Part shown: one piece after another, positions 21,880 through 31,173 of the stretch
Numbering within the stretch: position 1 is the first letter of the stretch
How the letters are laid out: every line of letters begins with the position of its first letter
Notes under the pieces: generated by a model
What the model saw: the letters and a program-made list of their open reading frames with translations, nothing else
The model's database searches: none
Told to the model about the DNA's origin: nothing
From: Symbiodinium natans
Taxonomy: Eukaryota > Sar > Dinophyceae > Suessiales > Symbiodiniaceae
NCBI GenBank assembly: GCA_905221605.1
Contig: CAJNDS010002768.1
Span: forward strand, 461,001 to 525,000
Length of the DNA: 64,000 nt
Direction of reading: 5' to 3'
Made by a program: the position numbers and the translations under genes

Positions 21880-22085
21880 GATACTTCGCAGAATCCCCGG
21901 ACGAAGCTCGGGTTCAGGGTTGCGTTGACGAAGGAGAGAATGACCTCGCAACTAACTCCTACTGCTGCGAGCTGGACCATGAAAGGCATCTCCCGCAGAC
22001 CATGTAGAGTGAGGGCCGGGATAACGGCCCGCTCTTGGCCGAGCACCCGCCGGAAGCGGGAGCGGAGCGACGTCCGACGGGAGCC
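21880..22085 (-). CDS. Exon-like frame with one hydrophobic segment
   Basis: The minus-strand frame includes LGQERAVIPALTLHGLREMP, then a hydrophobic run (FMVQLAAVGVSCEVILSFVN), then ATLNPSFVRGFCE before a possible GT. Codon third positions favour G/C. It starts next to the inverted-repeat element at 22099-22208, whose end could provide the acceptor (CCCCAAG). Possibly an internal exon of a membrane protein. Confidence 0.45.
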
Positions 22086-22098
22086 CAGTGAATGGCAG

Positions 22099-22208
22099 CC
22101 TTGGGGACGAAATGAAGCCTAAAAGGGTTTAGGGTTCATATACCCTAATAGGAGTTATAGTAGTAAAGGGTATGTGACACAGATTTTAGGTTCATTTCGT
22201 CCCCAAGG
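22099..22208. mobile_element. Short element with about 25-bp terminal inverted repeats
   Basis: ccttggggacgaaatgaagc... (22099-22124) and its near-complement (22184-22208) differ by one or two bases and enclose about 60 bp. The element abuts an exon-like frame, as expected of an introner or MITE. Only one copy was noticed in this window. Confidence 0.6.
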
Positions 22209-22434
22209 AGTGGCCTGTCGTCTCCTCAGGCCCCATCGAATGGCAGTGGCCTATCATCTCCTCAGTCTAGCGCTAGAGACAAAAGGGTCATGTACAGTAC
22301 AATATATGTCTACTTTGGGGGTGTTGCCCTCGCGTGAAGAGCGGTGGGCCGTGTCGGCCGATGCGTGCGATGGGGCTCTATGGTGTGGTGGGGAGTGGCA
22401 CGGTGCGGCGAGGAGCAGGTGCCTGCGTGCATGT

Positions 22435-22535
22435 GTGCGTGTGTGGGCGTGTGGGCGTGTGGGCGTGTGGGCGTGTGGGCGTGTGGGCGTGTGGGCGTGT
22501 GGACGTGTGCGCGTGTGCGCGTGTGCGCGCGCTTG
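22435..22535 (+). repeat. GTGTGGGC minisatellite
   Basis: An 8-bp GTGTGGGC unit repeats about nine times and then decays to GTGTGCGC. Reading frames through it encode artificial Val/Trp/Ala/Cys repeats and are not taken as genes. Confidence 0.85.
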
Positions 22536-22692
22536 TAAAGGGATCCGAAGTATGGGCCCTTATTCTGTGGTGTACACTATAAGGGTTCTTGAACAGCGGA
22601 CCCAAACCCTAAACCCTAAACCCTAAACCCTAAACCCTAAACCCTAAACCCTAAACCCCCAGGGCCCCATCCTTCGGATCCCCTATTCTAGG

Positions 22693-22785
22693 ATGGCTTG
22701 GCGGTCTGTCGCCTCAGGAGCTTTCTTCGGGAAGACAGCGTCCAGTGAAGATGCGGACCGGTTACCCCGCTCGTTGACCTTAGCC
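22693..22785 (+). CDS. First exon, unknown protein
   Basis: An ATG begins MAWRSVASGAFFGKTASSED and continues to LPRSLTLA, 31 codons in phase 0, followed by GTAGGG. A pyrimidine-rich CCCTATTCTAG precedes the ATG, so it may also be internal. The island is bracketed by CCCTAAA (left) and TTTAGGG (right). Confidence 0.5.
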
Positions 22786-23139
22786 GTAGGGTTTTTTCGG
22801 GTTTAAAGTTTAGGGTTTAGGGTTTCTTTATACCTAATATAGAGATAAGAAGCCACAGTATAAGGTATAAAGTGCAGAAAAGAAAAACTCGCTTCGCCCA
22901 CACAACAAAACTTGCGACCAGCACACTCAACTCTGAACACTCAACTCTGAACCCTAAACACTAAACCCTAAACCCTAAACCCTTAACCCTCACAAAAAGA
23001 AAAAGCCCAGAGACCTCAGCCGTCCGCCAGACTCCATCTGAGCTGCTGAGTTCATAAGCCCTAACTTTCAGTTTCTGTAGGAAATTATAGTAACCCCAAA
23101 AGTAAACCCGAAACCCTAAACCCTAAACCCTAAACCCTG

Positions 23140-23265
23140 TAGGGCAGCTACTATAAGCCATCTGGGCCACTGACATGCACCATATCAAGCCTCCTCTCCA
23201 CGCTGATGAGCCTGCGCCAAGCCCGGGAGCTCTAAAGTACGAGCTCATCGCAGGGGTTGAAAGGT
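23140..23265. other. Exon-like island, strand unresolved
   Basis: On plus the frame beginning at an ATG near 23200 contains KPPLHADEPAPSPGALKYEL and ends at a GT. On minus about 42 codons are open, including SSYFRAPGLGAGSSAWRGGL. No family can be assigned on either strand. Confidence 0.4.
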
Positions 23266-23870
23266 TTCCTGTTTAGGCCCTAAACCCTAAACCCTAAACC
23301 CTAAACCCTAAACCCTAAACCCTAAGCCCTAAACCCTAAACCCCAAACCGTTTAGGGGTGTTTGTAGGGTTTTGCAAGGCAAAGGCTCCCTAAGCCCTAT
23401 AGAAGACTAGTCTAGACTCGATCTCGGCAGCGAGGGCTCTATAAACCGTAGCTGGAATCGCTCCAAGGACATGAAAGCAGAATGTAGGGTATGGGGTTTA
23501 GGGTTTAAGGTTAAGGGTTTCGGGTTTGGGGTTTAGGGCTTTGGAGAAGAAAAGAAGCAACAAGAACCCCTTACGGGGTGTTTGGTTCAAACCTCAAAGC
23601 CTAAGCGCCCCGCAGGGGTCTGCTAGATGCGCGCTATGGCGCAAGACGTGTTGCGCACCAGGTTTCCTAACTGAGGGTGCCTGTTCGTGAAAAGTGTTGC
23701 GATGCTGTATACAGATGTTAGCGCCATAGCATGTGCTGTGTAAAGTCTTTGTACGCTTTTCAATACATGAACGAGTTTTAAACCTAGCTCAAGCCGTAAA
23801 CCCTTAGATATTATGCGTGGTGTACACTATAACCCCCCCCCATAACAGTCGAAGCTGTTTATGTCCCTGT

Positions 23871-23960
23871 TCACACGGTCCGGGGTTTTTTGTATGATTT
23901 TCATAGGGAGGAGCTTATATACATCTAAAAGGGATCCATATGAACTTAAAGGGGATGAGT
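23871..23960. repeat. Dispersed repeat shared with 56912-56990
   Basis: The block 'cggtccgggg..tgtatgattttcatagggaggagcttatata' matches 'cggtccgcagg..cgtatgattctaatagggaggagtttatata' near 56917. Both copies are followed by TATA-rich short repeats, suggesting a dispersed element. Confidence 0.6.
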
Positions 23961-24205
23961 TTGTTTGAATTTAAAAGGGATCCATATGATTTTAAAAAGG
24001 GATAAGTTTTTTCGAATTTAATCTTTCGAATTTAAGAGGGATCCATATGAATTTAAAGGGGATGAGTTTATACGAATAAAAACGGGATCCATATGAGTGT
24101 AAAAGGGATGAGTTCAATATGAATTTAAACGGGATGAGTTTAAACGAATTTAAAAGGGACCCATCTGATTTTCAAAGGGATGAGCTTATATGAACTAAAA
24201 CAGAA
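23921..24205. repeat. Degenerate tandem repeat, about 24-bp half-units
   Basis: Alternating 'gggatccatatgaatttaaa' and 'ggggatgagtttatacgaat' words repeat about six times with drift. Each half-unit is a variation of GGGAT(cc/ga)..AT(atg/acg)AAttTAAAA. No gene is seen. Confidence 0.75.
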
Positions 24206-24660
24206 TCCATGCGTTTTCTTGAATCCAGGGCCCGCGGCCAAAAAGCAGTGAACCCTTATTCGAGGTTGGGCTGGCTCCTGGATTCTTTCTTTCGGCTTTG
24301 TTGGGATTCCGGGTTTTTGGGGTCTTGGAAAGGAGGCATGCCTTTAAGATTCACAAGCCCGGCCTTTAAGCCAAGTGGCCAGGGAATCGAAATCCAAAGC
24401 CCCGGGCCCGGAACCAGGACACTAAAGCGGGCCCCGAAACTATGCACATTATTCGAGGTTAGTCGGGCCCCTGGACCACCCCTTTGCCGGATTGATCAAG
24501 ACATTTGAAACTTGGTTTTCAAAAAGGGAATTCTTGATTTCGTGTCAGTTGGGATGTCGCGTTTGTGGAAAGAAGGCCCGGCCTTGAAGATGCAAAGGCC
24601 CGGACATGAAAGCCAAGAGGCCCGGACATGGGTTTCGAGCTTGCTAACAAGCCCCCTAAA
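24206..24660. other. Unique stretch with scattered AGGCCCGG words
   Basis: The words cgaggtt, aggcccgg and ggcccggacatg recur irregularly, as in the region at 62880-63300. The open frames here (plus 24209-24508, minus 24256-24447) overlap each other and lack splice or domain support. Confidence 0.35.
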
Positions 24661-25047
24661 TCCTTGGAAAAAACCCTAAACCCTAAACCCTAAACCCTAA
24701 ACCCTAAACCCTAAACCCTAAACCCTAAACCCTAAACCCTAAACCCTAAACCCTACACCTAAACCCTAAACATGCCGGACCTCGGGAAGGATTTGACTCT
24801 AAAGTGGGAGCTGGTCTGTACCCCAAGACAGTCAAGGTGTCCTGAATACAGCCAATGTGACTTTATAGAGGGGGCCCCTACTAAACCAGGTCAAGCATTA
24901 TCAACCTTAAGCCCGGAACCCTGTGCCCTGTACCACCCTGCCTCCCTCAAACCCCAAACCCCAAGCCCCAAACCCCAAACCCCAAAACCCCAAACCCCAA
25001 AACCACAAAACCCCAAAACCCCAAACCCTAAACCCTAAACCCTAAAC

Positions 25048-25175
25048 CCCAACCACCACCTCTCGCCCTGCCTCCCCGGATTGGCGTTGTTCCTCAGCAC
25101 ATCTGCCTCGAGCATCTCCGTGGTGATAGGGCTCATAGGCAGCAGCTCCTTGACGACTACCTCATCCTCCACCAT
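25048..25175 (-). CDS. Exon, unknown acidic protein
   Basis: The minus strand opens at ATG (25175-25173) and reads MVEDEVVVKELLPMSPITTE and then MLEADVLRNNANPGRQ through about 42 codons to the GT of GTTTAGGG. Upstream is CCCTAAACCCTAG|G. This is one of the clearest cases of an exon whose flanking splice sites are the telomere-type repeats themselves. The plus strand is Ser/Thr-rich and much less natural. No family is recognised. Confidence 0.65.
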
Positions 25176-25309
25176 CCTAGGGTTTAGGGTTTAGGGTTTA
25201 GGGTATAGGGTTTAGGGTTTAGGGTTTAGGGTTTAGGGCTTAGGGTTTATGGGATCGGTTTCTGCGGCCAACTGCGCAGCCCTTTTTCAGGTTTGGGCCT
25301 CAAGGCGCC

Positions 25310-25452
25310 TGCGACAGAAACAGTCAAAAACACCCTGACTGAGGCCCTTGTATTGAGGGGAGTTCTGCGGGACTACAGACTATGAGTCTAACTAGAGGAG
25401 ATGTGACCTCGGCTATACAAGTAGAGTACAACTATACAGGGTGGATTTCACA
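25310..25452 (-). repeat. LTR-like direct repeat (downstream copy)
   Basis: Near-identical to 29750-29844 over about 95 bp ('gactacagactatgagtct', 'aagtagagtacaactataca'), then more diverged towards 25310. On the minus strand it starts TGTGAAATCC and ends TGTCGCA. Confidence 0.7.
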
Positions 25453-26159
25453 CCCGTCTTATCTCCAAGCCGCATCGATTCTACCAACGGAAGGAAAATT
25501 GAATAGGTCGTCACACTATCGTGACCTCTGTCTTGCGGAGTGAAAGAAAGAAACATCCGTAGCCATCAATTTGTAAGCCATCTATATTCTGTAGCCAGTG
25601 TAGCTTCCGTACTACGCGGAGTCAACGAGTTCACAGGGCAGCGGTGCCCTTCCATTGCATGTGTCGTTGAAGATTCTCAGTTCATTGTCATCCAGCGTGC
25701 GTTTGCACATCCGCAGCCAGGTTGGGAATGAGAAAGAGATGAGGATGAATAAGAACATCATTTCCATCCGAAACCAGAAGAAGACTCCACTCTCTGGTCG
25801 GCTTGCTGTGGAACCAGTAGAACTTGAATAATCCATATAACGCTTACAACATCTCCCCAAAAGTCGGTGTCGTCAGGCGGGTTTTTTCTCAGGTCTTGTG
25901 GCCGGAAATCTGGGTTCTGTCTGGGGTCATACTTCAGTAGAATCTTAGATCTACTCATCTGAAATCTGGGATTCGTCTGCGGTCTATTACCTTGGTTCAG
26001 ATCGCTGAAAAACCGGGATCCTCTTGCAAATTTCGGGGTCTTGACCTTGTCAACTTCAAGTAGCAGCGATGGATGAATCGTGACAAATCTTGGACTTGCT
26101 CCTAGAAATCTTGGCTCGCATCTGACTCCGGCTCGCTTTCGGAGTCAAGCGAGGGGCAG

Positions 26160-26262
26160 ACACTACAGACTCACCAAACCCCCCAACCCAACCCCTCCCC
26201 CGCACCACACCCCCCCCACCCCCCCACCAACCCCCACCCCCCCACGGGGGGGGGGAGGGCCT
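26160..26262. repeat. C-rich low-complexity tract
   Basis: A run of CCCCCACC-type sequence ends in cccacgggggggg, giving a partial palindrome. Plus and minus frames through it are Pro/Thr and Gly/Trp homopolymer-like and are discounted. Confidence 0.7.
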
Positions 26263-26467
26263 CATTTGGGGGCATTCCATCCCTACCGCTCACCCGGGGT
26301 CATAATCCTGCTAATTGTGCCACCTGAAAACCATGCATTGTGCATTTCCGCTTTCGCTTTACAGAAGGAGCTACACCTGATTCTACAACAACGTGACCCA
26401 CAGTTTCTTGTATATGACTCTGATTTCCTTGTCAAAATTACTACTAATTTTGCTTCTTAACTGCAAG

Positions 26468-26685
26468 CCGAGGCCATGTTTCTTACGACCAATCCCGACT
26501 TAGGATGCCTCAAGACCAAAAAAGACACTTCCAGGCCCCAACTCAGATGTGTTTTTCTTTCTACTAGGTTTGCTAAGCCGAGGCCATATTTCTTAAGACC
26601 CATCCCGATTTCGGACGCCTCAAGACCAAACATGACCCTCCCCAGACCCCAACCCATATATGTTTTTTCCACGAAAACCCAAAAG
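26468..26685. repeat. 110-bp tandem duplication
   Basis: Two copies starting ccgaggccat at 26468 and 26578 share 'tttctta.gacc.atcccga' and 'gcctcaagaccaaa'. Similarity is about 75-80 percent by eye. Open frames on both strands span the duplication but have no independent support. Confidence 0.75.
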
Positions 26686-26892
26686 ATATGTTAAGCATTA
26701 TATGGATTATTCAAAGTAGAACACTCTTCTCTCGGATTGGAGGACTAAGGCCTAGGCCAGACTAAGGCGGCTTCGGTGGAGTGAACTGAGTCTGAGTAAA
26801 GCCAACCCTCAAATGCAAGCTACGCCCTGAACAAACCCTAAACATAGACTGCTACAGATTCTTGACTAGAGACGTGACTTGGTTTTTCAGCA

Positions 26893-26995
26893 TACAGTAT
26901 ACAGTAGAGACGAGAGTGTACAGTATACAGCATACAGTATACAGTATACAGTAAACAGTACACAGTATACAGTATACAGTATACAGTACAGTATT
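26893..26995. repeat. ACAGTAT minisatellite
   Basis: A 7-bp unit acagtat with minor variants repeats more than ten times. It is followed directly by TTTAGGG-type sequence. Confidence 0.85.
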
Positions 26996-27259
26996 TATGA
27001 GGGTTTAGGGTTTAGGCTTAGGATTTAGGTTTAGGGTTTAGGGTTTAGGGTTTAGGCTAGGCCCTTAAACCCCAAGCCTGAACCCTAAACCTGACCCGAA
27101 ACGGTTTAGGTTTAGGCCAAGTTTAGGCGGTTTAGGCTTGGGGTTTAGGCTAAGTGTTAAGTTAAGGGTTTCGGCGGCCCGTTTAGGCGGTTTATTTATA
27201 CCTTTATACACAGTCACAGTATACAGCGTATACCGGCCATAGGCTGTAGGCTATAGCTA

Positions 27260-27945
27260 CTTGCACTTGCCCTGCCCTAAACAAACAAGTTGGCCTGGGG
27301 ATTTCGAAGCATCCAGGTTCTCCATGACGGATGGGCTCTGCGCGCCCCAGTCCACAGCGTTTTTGTCACTGTCATTGGCATTGGCGGAGTCATTGGCGTC
27401 ATTGACGTTGAGGCCATTCGGTCCATGTTCTCAGAGGCCACGTCCTTCATGGCGGTGTTCGGGTTCTTCGGGTTCTCCGCGGCCAACGTCGTCAATCCTG
27501 GCGTCCGCGATGTCCACGGTGTTCTCCACGGCATTCTCATTGCGCTGCGAGTCTTCGGGGCTGACTGAGCTCGCGGAGCTCACTGAGTTCTCCGCAGCAG
27601 GGATCCCCTTGACAGGAGGGCTTCCTTGCAGCGTTGTGAGAGTCGAAAGACTCCCTCCCGCTCCTGTGAGTGTCCTCGTGGTCCTGCTCCATGTGCTCGT
27701 CGTCGATCTTCCTTTTCTTCTGATTCACTGTGCATCATTCACGCCAAGGGCTCCAGCAGGGCCTTGCAGCACCCCAGGCGGCCTTTGGCTCCGCCTTTGC
27801 CCTGCCCTTGGCCGCGGCAGGGGCAGGGGCCTTCTTAGCGGTGGCCTTTGGCCTTGCCCTTGCAGGCTTTGAGGCCCTTGCAGGCTTTGAGCTCCATTCC
27901 GGAATTCTCAGCCTTCCCCACCCCTCACTACTACTGGCAGGCAAG
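27260..27945 (-). pseudogene. Coding-like region with Lys/Ala/Pro-rich basic tract and frame changes
   Basis: On the minus strand 27944-27740 reads a basic low-complexity tract (KPARARPKATAKKAPAPAAA, then KGRAKAEPKAA) similar in style to linker-histone or other chromatin-protein tails. Downstream, KKRKIDDEHMEQDHEDTH carries a nuclear-localisation-like KKRK. Further on, natural G/C-ending codons continue but in different frames (SVSSASSVSPEDSQ, then AAENPKNPNTAMKDV, then NVNDANDSANANDSDKN). At least two frame switches within 350 bp suggest a decayed gene, unrecognised small introns or assembly indels. Family assignment is tentative. Confidence 0.4.
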
Positions 27946-28112
27946 CCACACGGGCGGTGTCGCCACTCAGACGCTCCGGCTCCGGCCTACTCTCAGACTC
28001 AGACAAACTTAAAGGTATTCTAAGAAAAGAAAACAACGTCACCACCTCGGTGAGTGCATTCCAAAGGAAATAAAAAAAGAAAACATCCTGAATCAAGGCG
28101 TGTTCGCCCGTC

Positions 28113-28923
28113 TTATCTTTGCGCCTCGTCGTGGTCGATGCTTCCTGCGTGCTTCTGTGGCCTGGGTGTCTTCTTCGGCTCTGCAAGGCTGAATATAGCA
28201 TCGTTCTCAGGAAATGCCATGTGTCTACTAACACTCTGCTCCTTCCCAGGCGTTGAAATACCATGAGCAACTGGCTTTGTCGACAGTATAATAACTGGAT
28301 CTGCCGGTGCTACTGTACCATCTTGACTAGCACAAACAACGGACTCTGCCGATGAAGAAATGGTCATGGTCACGGCACTGATACACTCATGTTCTGAGGT
28401 CTGCCAACCTTAACGTTGGCGATTTCGGAGGTCGGATGTCCCTCCACAGGCAAGACATCAACGAGATCAGCGTCATGACGAAACTGATACGGCTTCAAGT
28501 AATGCAAAATCTCGGACATCTCGGGCATATATGACTGTCCAATCTCTGTTGCGCCAAACCTTATCAAGAAGCGGGGTCCTCGATGGGCGCTTCTCTCCTT
28601 TGTGTTTAACACGAAAGGCGGCCCATTGCTGGCACTTCGTGGGGTCGCAGGAGTCCCGTCGCTCCTTATGATGAGGCCTTTTCCGCCTCGCTCTGCTCTC
28701 TCGCAGGTTTCTTCTGACATCTCGCGCTCTCGACGGTCGTAATGCTCCTCCTCAATGCGGGATCGGGAGCGATCATCCGCCCATGCCGTTCCTCAAGGAG
28801 CTCTGCCCTGGTCTCGCTCTAACACGGCGTTCCCCAGCTCGCTCATTGAGAGACAATGCTCCACAAGTTGCTCCTCTGAACTCTTCCCGCGGCGTACGCG
28901 TAGAAGTTCTGTCACTGGGCGAC
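28113..28923 (-). pseudogene. Coding-like region, unknown charged protein, frameshifted
   Basis: A good acceptor (TACTTGTGTCATTTTCAG|G, minus strand) starts an open run at 28923 reading VTELLRVRRGKSSEEQLVEH and then CLSMSELGNAVLERDQ. The reading frame then changes twice within about 50 bp before RIEEEHYDRREREMSEETCE and a roughly 100-codon stretch containing RFLIRFGATEIGQSYMPEM. Another frame change leads to ISSSAESVVCASQDG and onward to 28113. Composition suggests a charged, partly helical protein. It lies inside the putative LTR element, so it could be element-encoded or captured host sequence. Confidence 0.45.
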
Positions 28924-29325
28924 CTGAAAATGACACAAGTAGGGGGGCTCAGATCGGGATTATGGACTTCTGGATGAAAAGGGTCAAAAGTGCCAGAAGT
29001 GGCCCAGGTTGGGGGATTCGAGCCCAGAACGTGGACTTGGGTCAGAAGAGGGTCTGAAAGGCTGCACTTAGCCCAAACTGGGGCCTCTTTGCAGTTCGCC
29101 ACAGCGCGCAGGAAATCCCCTACAGTCTACAACTGTGCATGTGACCATCCATCGTAGTTATTTCTTTTTGTCAGGAGCGATGTCCTGGCCAATAGTCCAA
29201 CTCGACGAGTTCGGGCCACCAAATGAGGTCGTACACGTAAACGCCTGAACGGACGGTGCCTCTCTGCTCTCCCCATCTGAAAGGGTGTAGCTGTTCTCCT
29301 CCTCCCACCGCTGTGCTTGGTGGGG

Positions 29326-29649
29326 TTACTTCCCGGTTCGGGCCTCAGCCAGCGTCAGCGGGGACGTGCTGCAAGGGGGGACTCGGCAATAGGCCCCGGA
29401 TCGCGCCGGGCTCCTTTCCCGGGTCAGTGTCTGCATCTGACATCCAAGCATGCCTCTGCCATTCGGCATACGAGCTGCAAGGTCCTTGAGCATCTCGCGT
29501 TTCATCCTTTCGCGGCGTTGCAAGACTCTAGCTTGCGTCCTGATTTTCCAATCGTGAAAGCCGGGTGCCGTGCCGGAATAGATGTACGAGCCAGATTTGA
29601 TCTCAAGTGTCGCACCATGCGTCTCATCCGGGGTTATACCGGATCTCAT
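29326..29649 (-). CDS. Gag-like frame of the putative LTR element
   Basis: This 107-codon minus-strand frame starts about 20 bp inside the right LTR-like repeat. The segment SGSYIYSGTAPGFHDWKIRT followed by a Leu/Arg/Lys-rich helix (QARVLQRRERMKREMLKDLA) recalls the start of copia-type gag proteins, where an aromatic/Trp motif precedes helices. No zinc knuckle is present in this frame. The tail beyond LGCQMQT is less convincing. Confidence 0.4.
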   Translation of the reverse strand: MRSGITPDETHGATLEIKSGSYIYSGTAPGFHDWKIRTQARVLQRRERMKREMLKDLAARMPNGRGMLGCQMQTLTRERSPARSGAYCRVPPCSTSPLTLAEARTGK

Positions 29650-29669
29650 CCGGGGTTACACCGGAGTCC

Positions 29670-29844
29670 TGCGACAGACATGGCTCAGATTGAGAGAAAG
29701 GAAAAAAGGACCAGTCACAAAAACCCTGAACTGACGCCCGTGCAACAAGGGGAGTTCTTCGGGACTACAGACTATGAGTCTGATTAGAGGAGACGTGACC
29801 TCGGCTGTACAAGTAGAGTACAACTATACAGGGTGGATTTCACA
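29670..29844 (-). repeat. LTR-like direct repeat (upstream copy)
   Basis: Partner of 25310-25452. On the minus strand it begins TGTGAAATCC and ends TGTCGCA at 29670. Just inside it is a short tandem repeat (ggtataaccccggatgaga type, 29620-29660). Confidence 0.7.
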
Positions 29845-30236
29845 AGGGTTTGGGGTTTAGGGTTTAGGGCCCTAAACTGAACCTGAAATGCTAAACCATC
29901 CGCCTAGGCGGAGCCCGGATTTTAGGGCTTCGTGTGGACCTTCCTAGACTACTCACAGGGTTCTAGTGTCCACCCAGCAGGGCGGTTTGACTTGCGGGTT
30001 GCGGAAAGTAAGACTATGGGCCAGGGCTTGAGCCTTTTTTTTGTGCGTGGCACGCTAGCAAACCAGAGTATGATGGAAGAATTCAAAACCCCCCGCGCTG
30101 CCAAAAGAAGCCCTGAGCACCCAACGAAGATTCGACATCTTGGCAGTAACCATATTATAATCAGGGCACCCTTGTTTGGCTTTGTTACTTTATCAGGGAA
30201 CCCAGAACTAAAAATGGGGTAAAGGGTACCACCGGG

Positions 30237-30845
30237 CTACCAAGACATAAGCATGTTAATGTAGCCTGGTGTCTCTAGCACGAGCGTGGTGACAAGTGCA
30301 CAGGCGGCGGATGCGTTGAAGGCGGGAGCTTTGGGACCTTCCAGCACCATGTCACCGTAGATGATAGCCCTTGCTACTGCTAGAGACAAGACCACGATGA
30401 AGCGGAAGTAGCCTCCATAGACCTTCACCTCATCATGCAACTTGTCCCAGCCGGTTGGTAGCAAGGCGGCTGCGAGACGTGGGCAGAAGAGATTCAGACC
30501 ACGAAAAGCCAAATACTTTGTCCAGCCCAGGCGAGTACAAAGGTTCATGCCAAGCGTCAACGCCGCGGACTGAATCCAGCTAAATTGGCCTGATGCTACC
30601 GCACCGCTAAATAGTGAGATCAGCCGTGCCCCCTCCGCGAAGACGTGGGCTGAGATCAGCATGTAGGGCATTGCAACACGTGCTATGTCACCCGGCACTG
30701 CCGGACGCTTTGTCAAAACTAGCCGCTCATACATCAGCTTCGTACCGAGCACCCCGCCGGCCTCTACCGTTGCTGTTGCTACCGGCATGAACATGGTGGC
30801 TGCCCAGCCCTGGCCGTTCGCAAGCAGCATCATGTACATCACCAC
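30237..30845 (-). CDS. Multi-pass membrane protein, exon 4
   Basis: Last exon of the gene that starts at 32660. It is 202 codons in phase 0 after the intron 30846-30958, ending in TAG (30239-30237). It contains several hydrophobic segments: VVMYMMLLAN at the start, WAATMFMPVATATVEAGGVL, VAMPYMLISAHVFAEGARLI, WIQSAALTLGMNLCTRLGW, YFRFIVVLSLAVARAIIYG and a final ASAACALVTTLVLETPGY. The TAG overlaps a GGTAGCC sequence, so a further intron and exon cannot be excluded. I recognise no family; a plasma-membrane or organellar membrane role is inference only. Confidence 0.75.
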   Translation of the reverse strand: MVMYMMLLANGQGWAATMFMPVATATVEAGGVLGTKLMYERLVLTKRPAVPGDIARVAMPYMLISAHVFAEGARLISLFSGAVASGQFSWIQSAALTLGMNLCTRLGWTKYLAFRGLNLFCPRLAAALLPTGWDKLHDEVKVYGGYFRFIVVLSLAVARAIIYGDMVLEGPKAPAFNASAACALVTTLVLETPGYINMLMSW

Positions 30846-30957
30846 CTAGGACGCTCAGTAACCCAGGATTAACAAGGGTACCCTTTTTTGTTTAAAGGGG
30901 TTTATAAGAAACCTAGCCCCCCGAAAAAGGGAATAAGGGCACTACTGGGCATCCTAG
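30846..30957 (-). mobile_element. Introner-like element forming intron 3
   Basis: On the minus strand this 112-bp insert starts CTAGGATGCCCAGTA and ends with the complement of CTAGGACGCTCAGTA, giving 15-bp terminal inverted repeats with two mismatches. It interrupts the membrane-protein gene. Splicing from GC (30958-30957) to AG (30847-30846) joins ...SVV to VVMYMM in phase 0. GTGG occurs on both sides and could be a target-site duplication. A related copy is at 56035-56178. Dinoflagellates are among the lineages in which transposon-like introners have been described. Confidence 0.75.
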
Positions 30958-30958
30958 C

Positions 30959-31173
30959 CACAACACTCGCTTGGCACATGGAGTTTCCGACGGTGTTCAG
31001 AAGCTGGGCGGAAGTCCAGAGCATGCAGGGAACGAACTGGCGTTTTGTGTGCCTTGCGCGCGTGAGGTAGTAGAGCAACGTGGGTCCCGCAATGAAGAGG
31101 CCGGAAAGTCCGACTAGAGACTGCGGGTAGTCTGCAAGTTGAAGCCCAGTTGAGCACAGCACAAGAACCACGC
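30959..31173 (-). CDS. Multi-pass membrane protein, exon 3
   Basis: This exon of 215 nt starts with two bases that complete the Gly codon begun in exon 2. It contains VVLVLCSTGLQLADYPQS, a hydrophobic SLVGLSGLFIAGPTLLYYLT segment, a basic RARHTKR loop and another hydrophobic stretch to QASVV. The acceptor is CAGTAAG and the donor is GC at the introner-like intron. Phase agreement on both sides is the main evidence. Confidence 0.75.

Larger units (their letters stand above)
25310..29844 (-). mobile_element. Putative decayed LTR retrotransposon
   Basis: Two direct repeats (25310-25452 and 29670-29844) bound a 4.2-kb interior. On the minus strand each begins TGTGAAATCCACCCTG and ends near TGTCGCA, as expected for an LTR (TG...CA). 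The right copy is longer by internal insertion. A frame resembling the first part of a gag protein lies directly inside the right copy. The interior also contains minisatellites and a telomere-type array, so it is rearranged. No reverse transcriptase or integrase motif was seen, and no target-site duplication was recognised. Confidence 0.5.

Noticed and set aside
22174-22626. 150-codon plus frame
   Set aside because: Its C-terminal half is the translation of the GTGTGGGC minisatellite and CCCTAAA repeats. The antisense and shifted frames are equally open.
25612-25958. Minus-strand frames inside the putative LTR element (82 and 66 codons)
   Set aside because: Partly natural composition, but they overlap in different frames and show no polymerase, integrase or RNase H motif.
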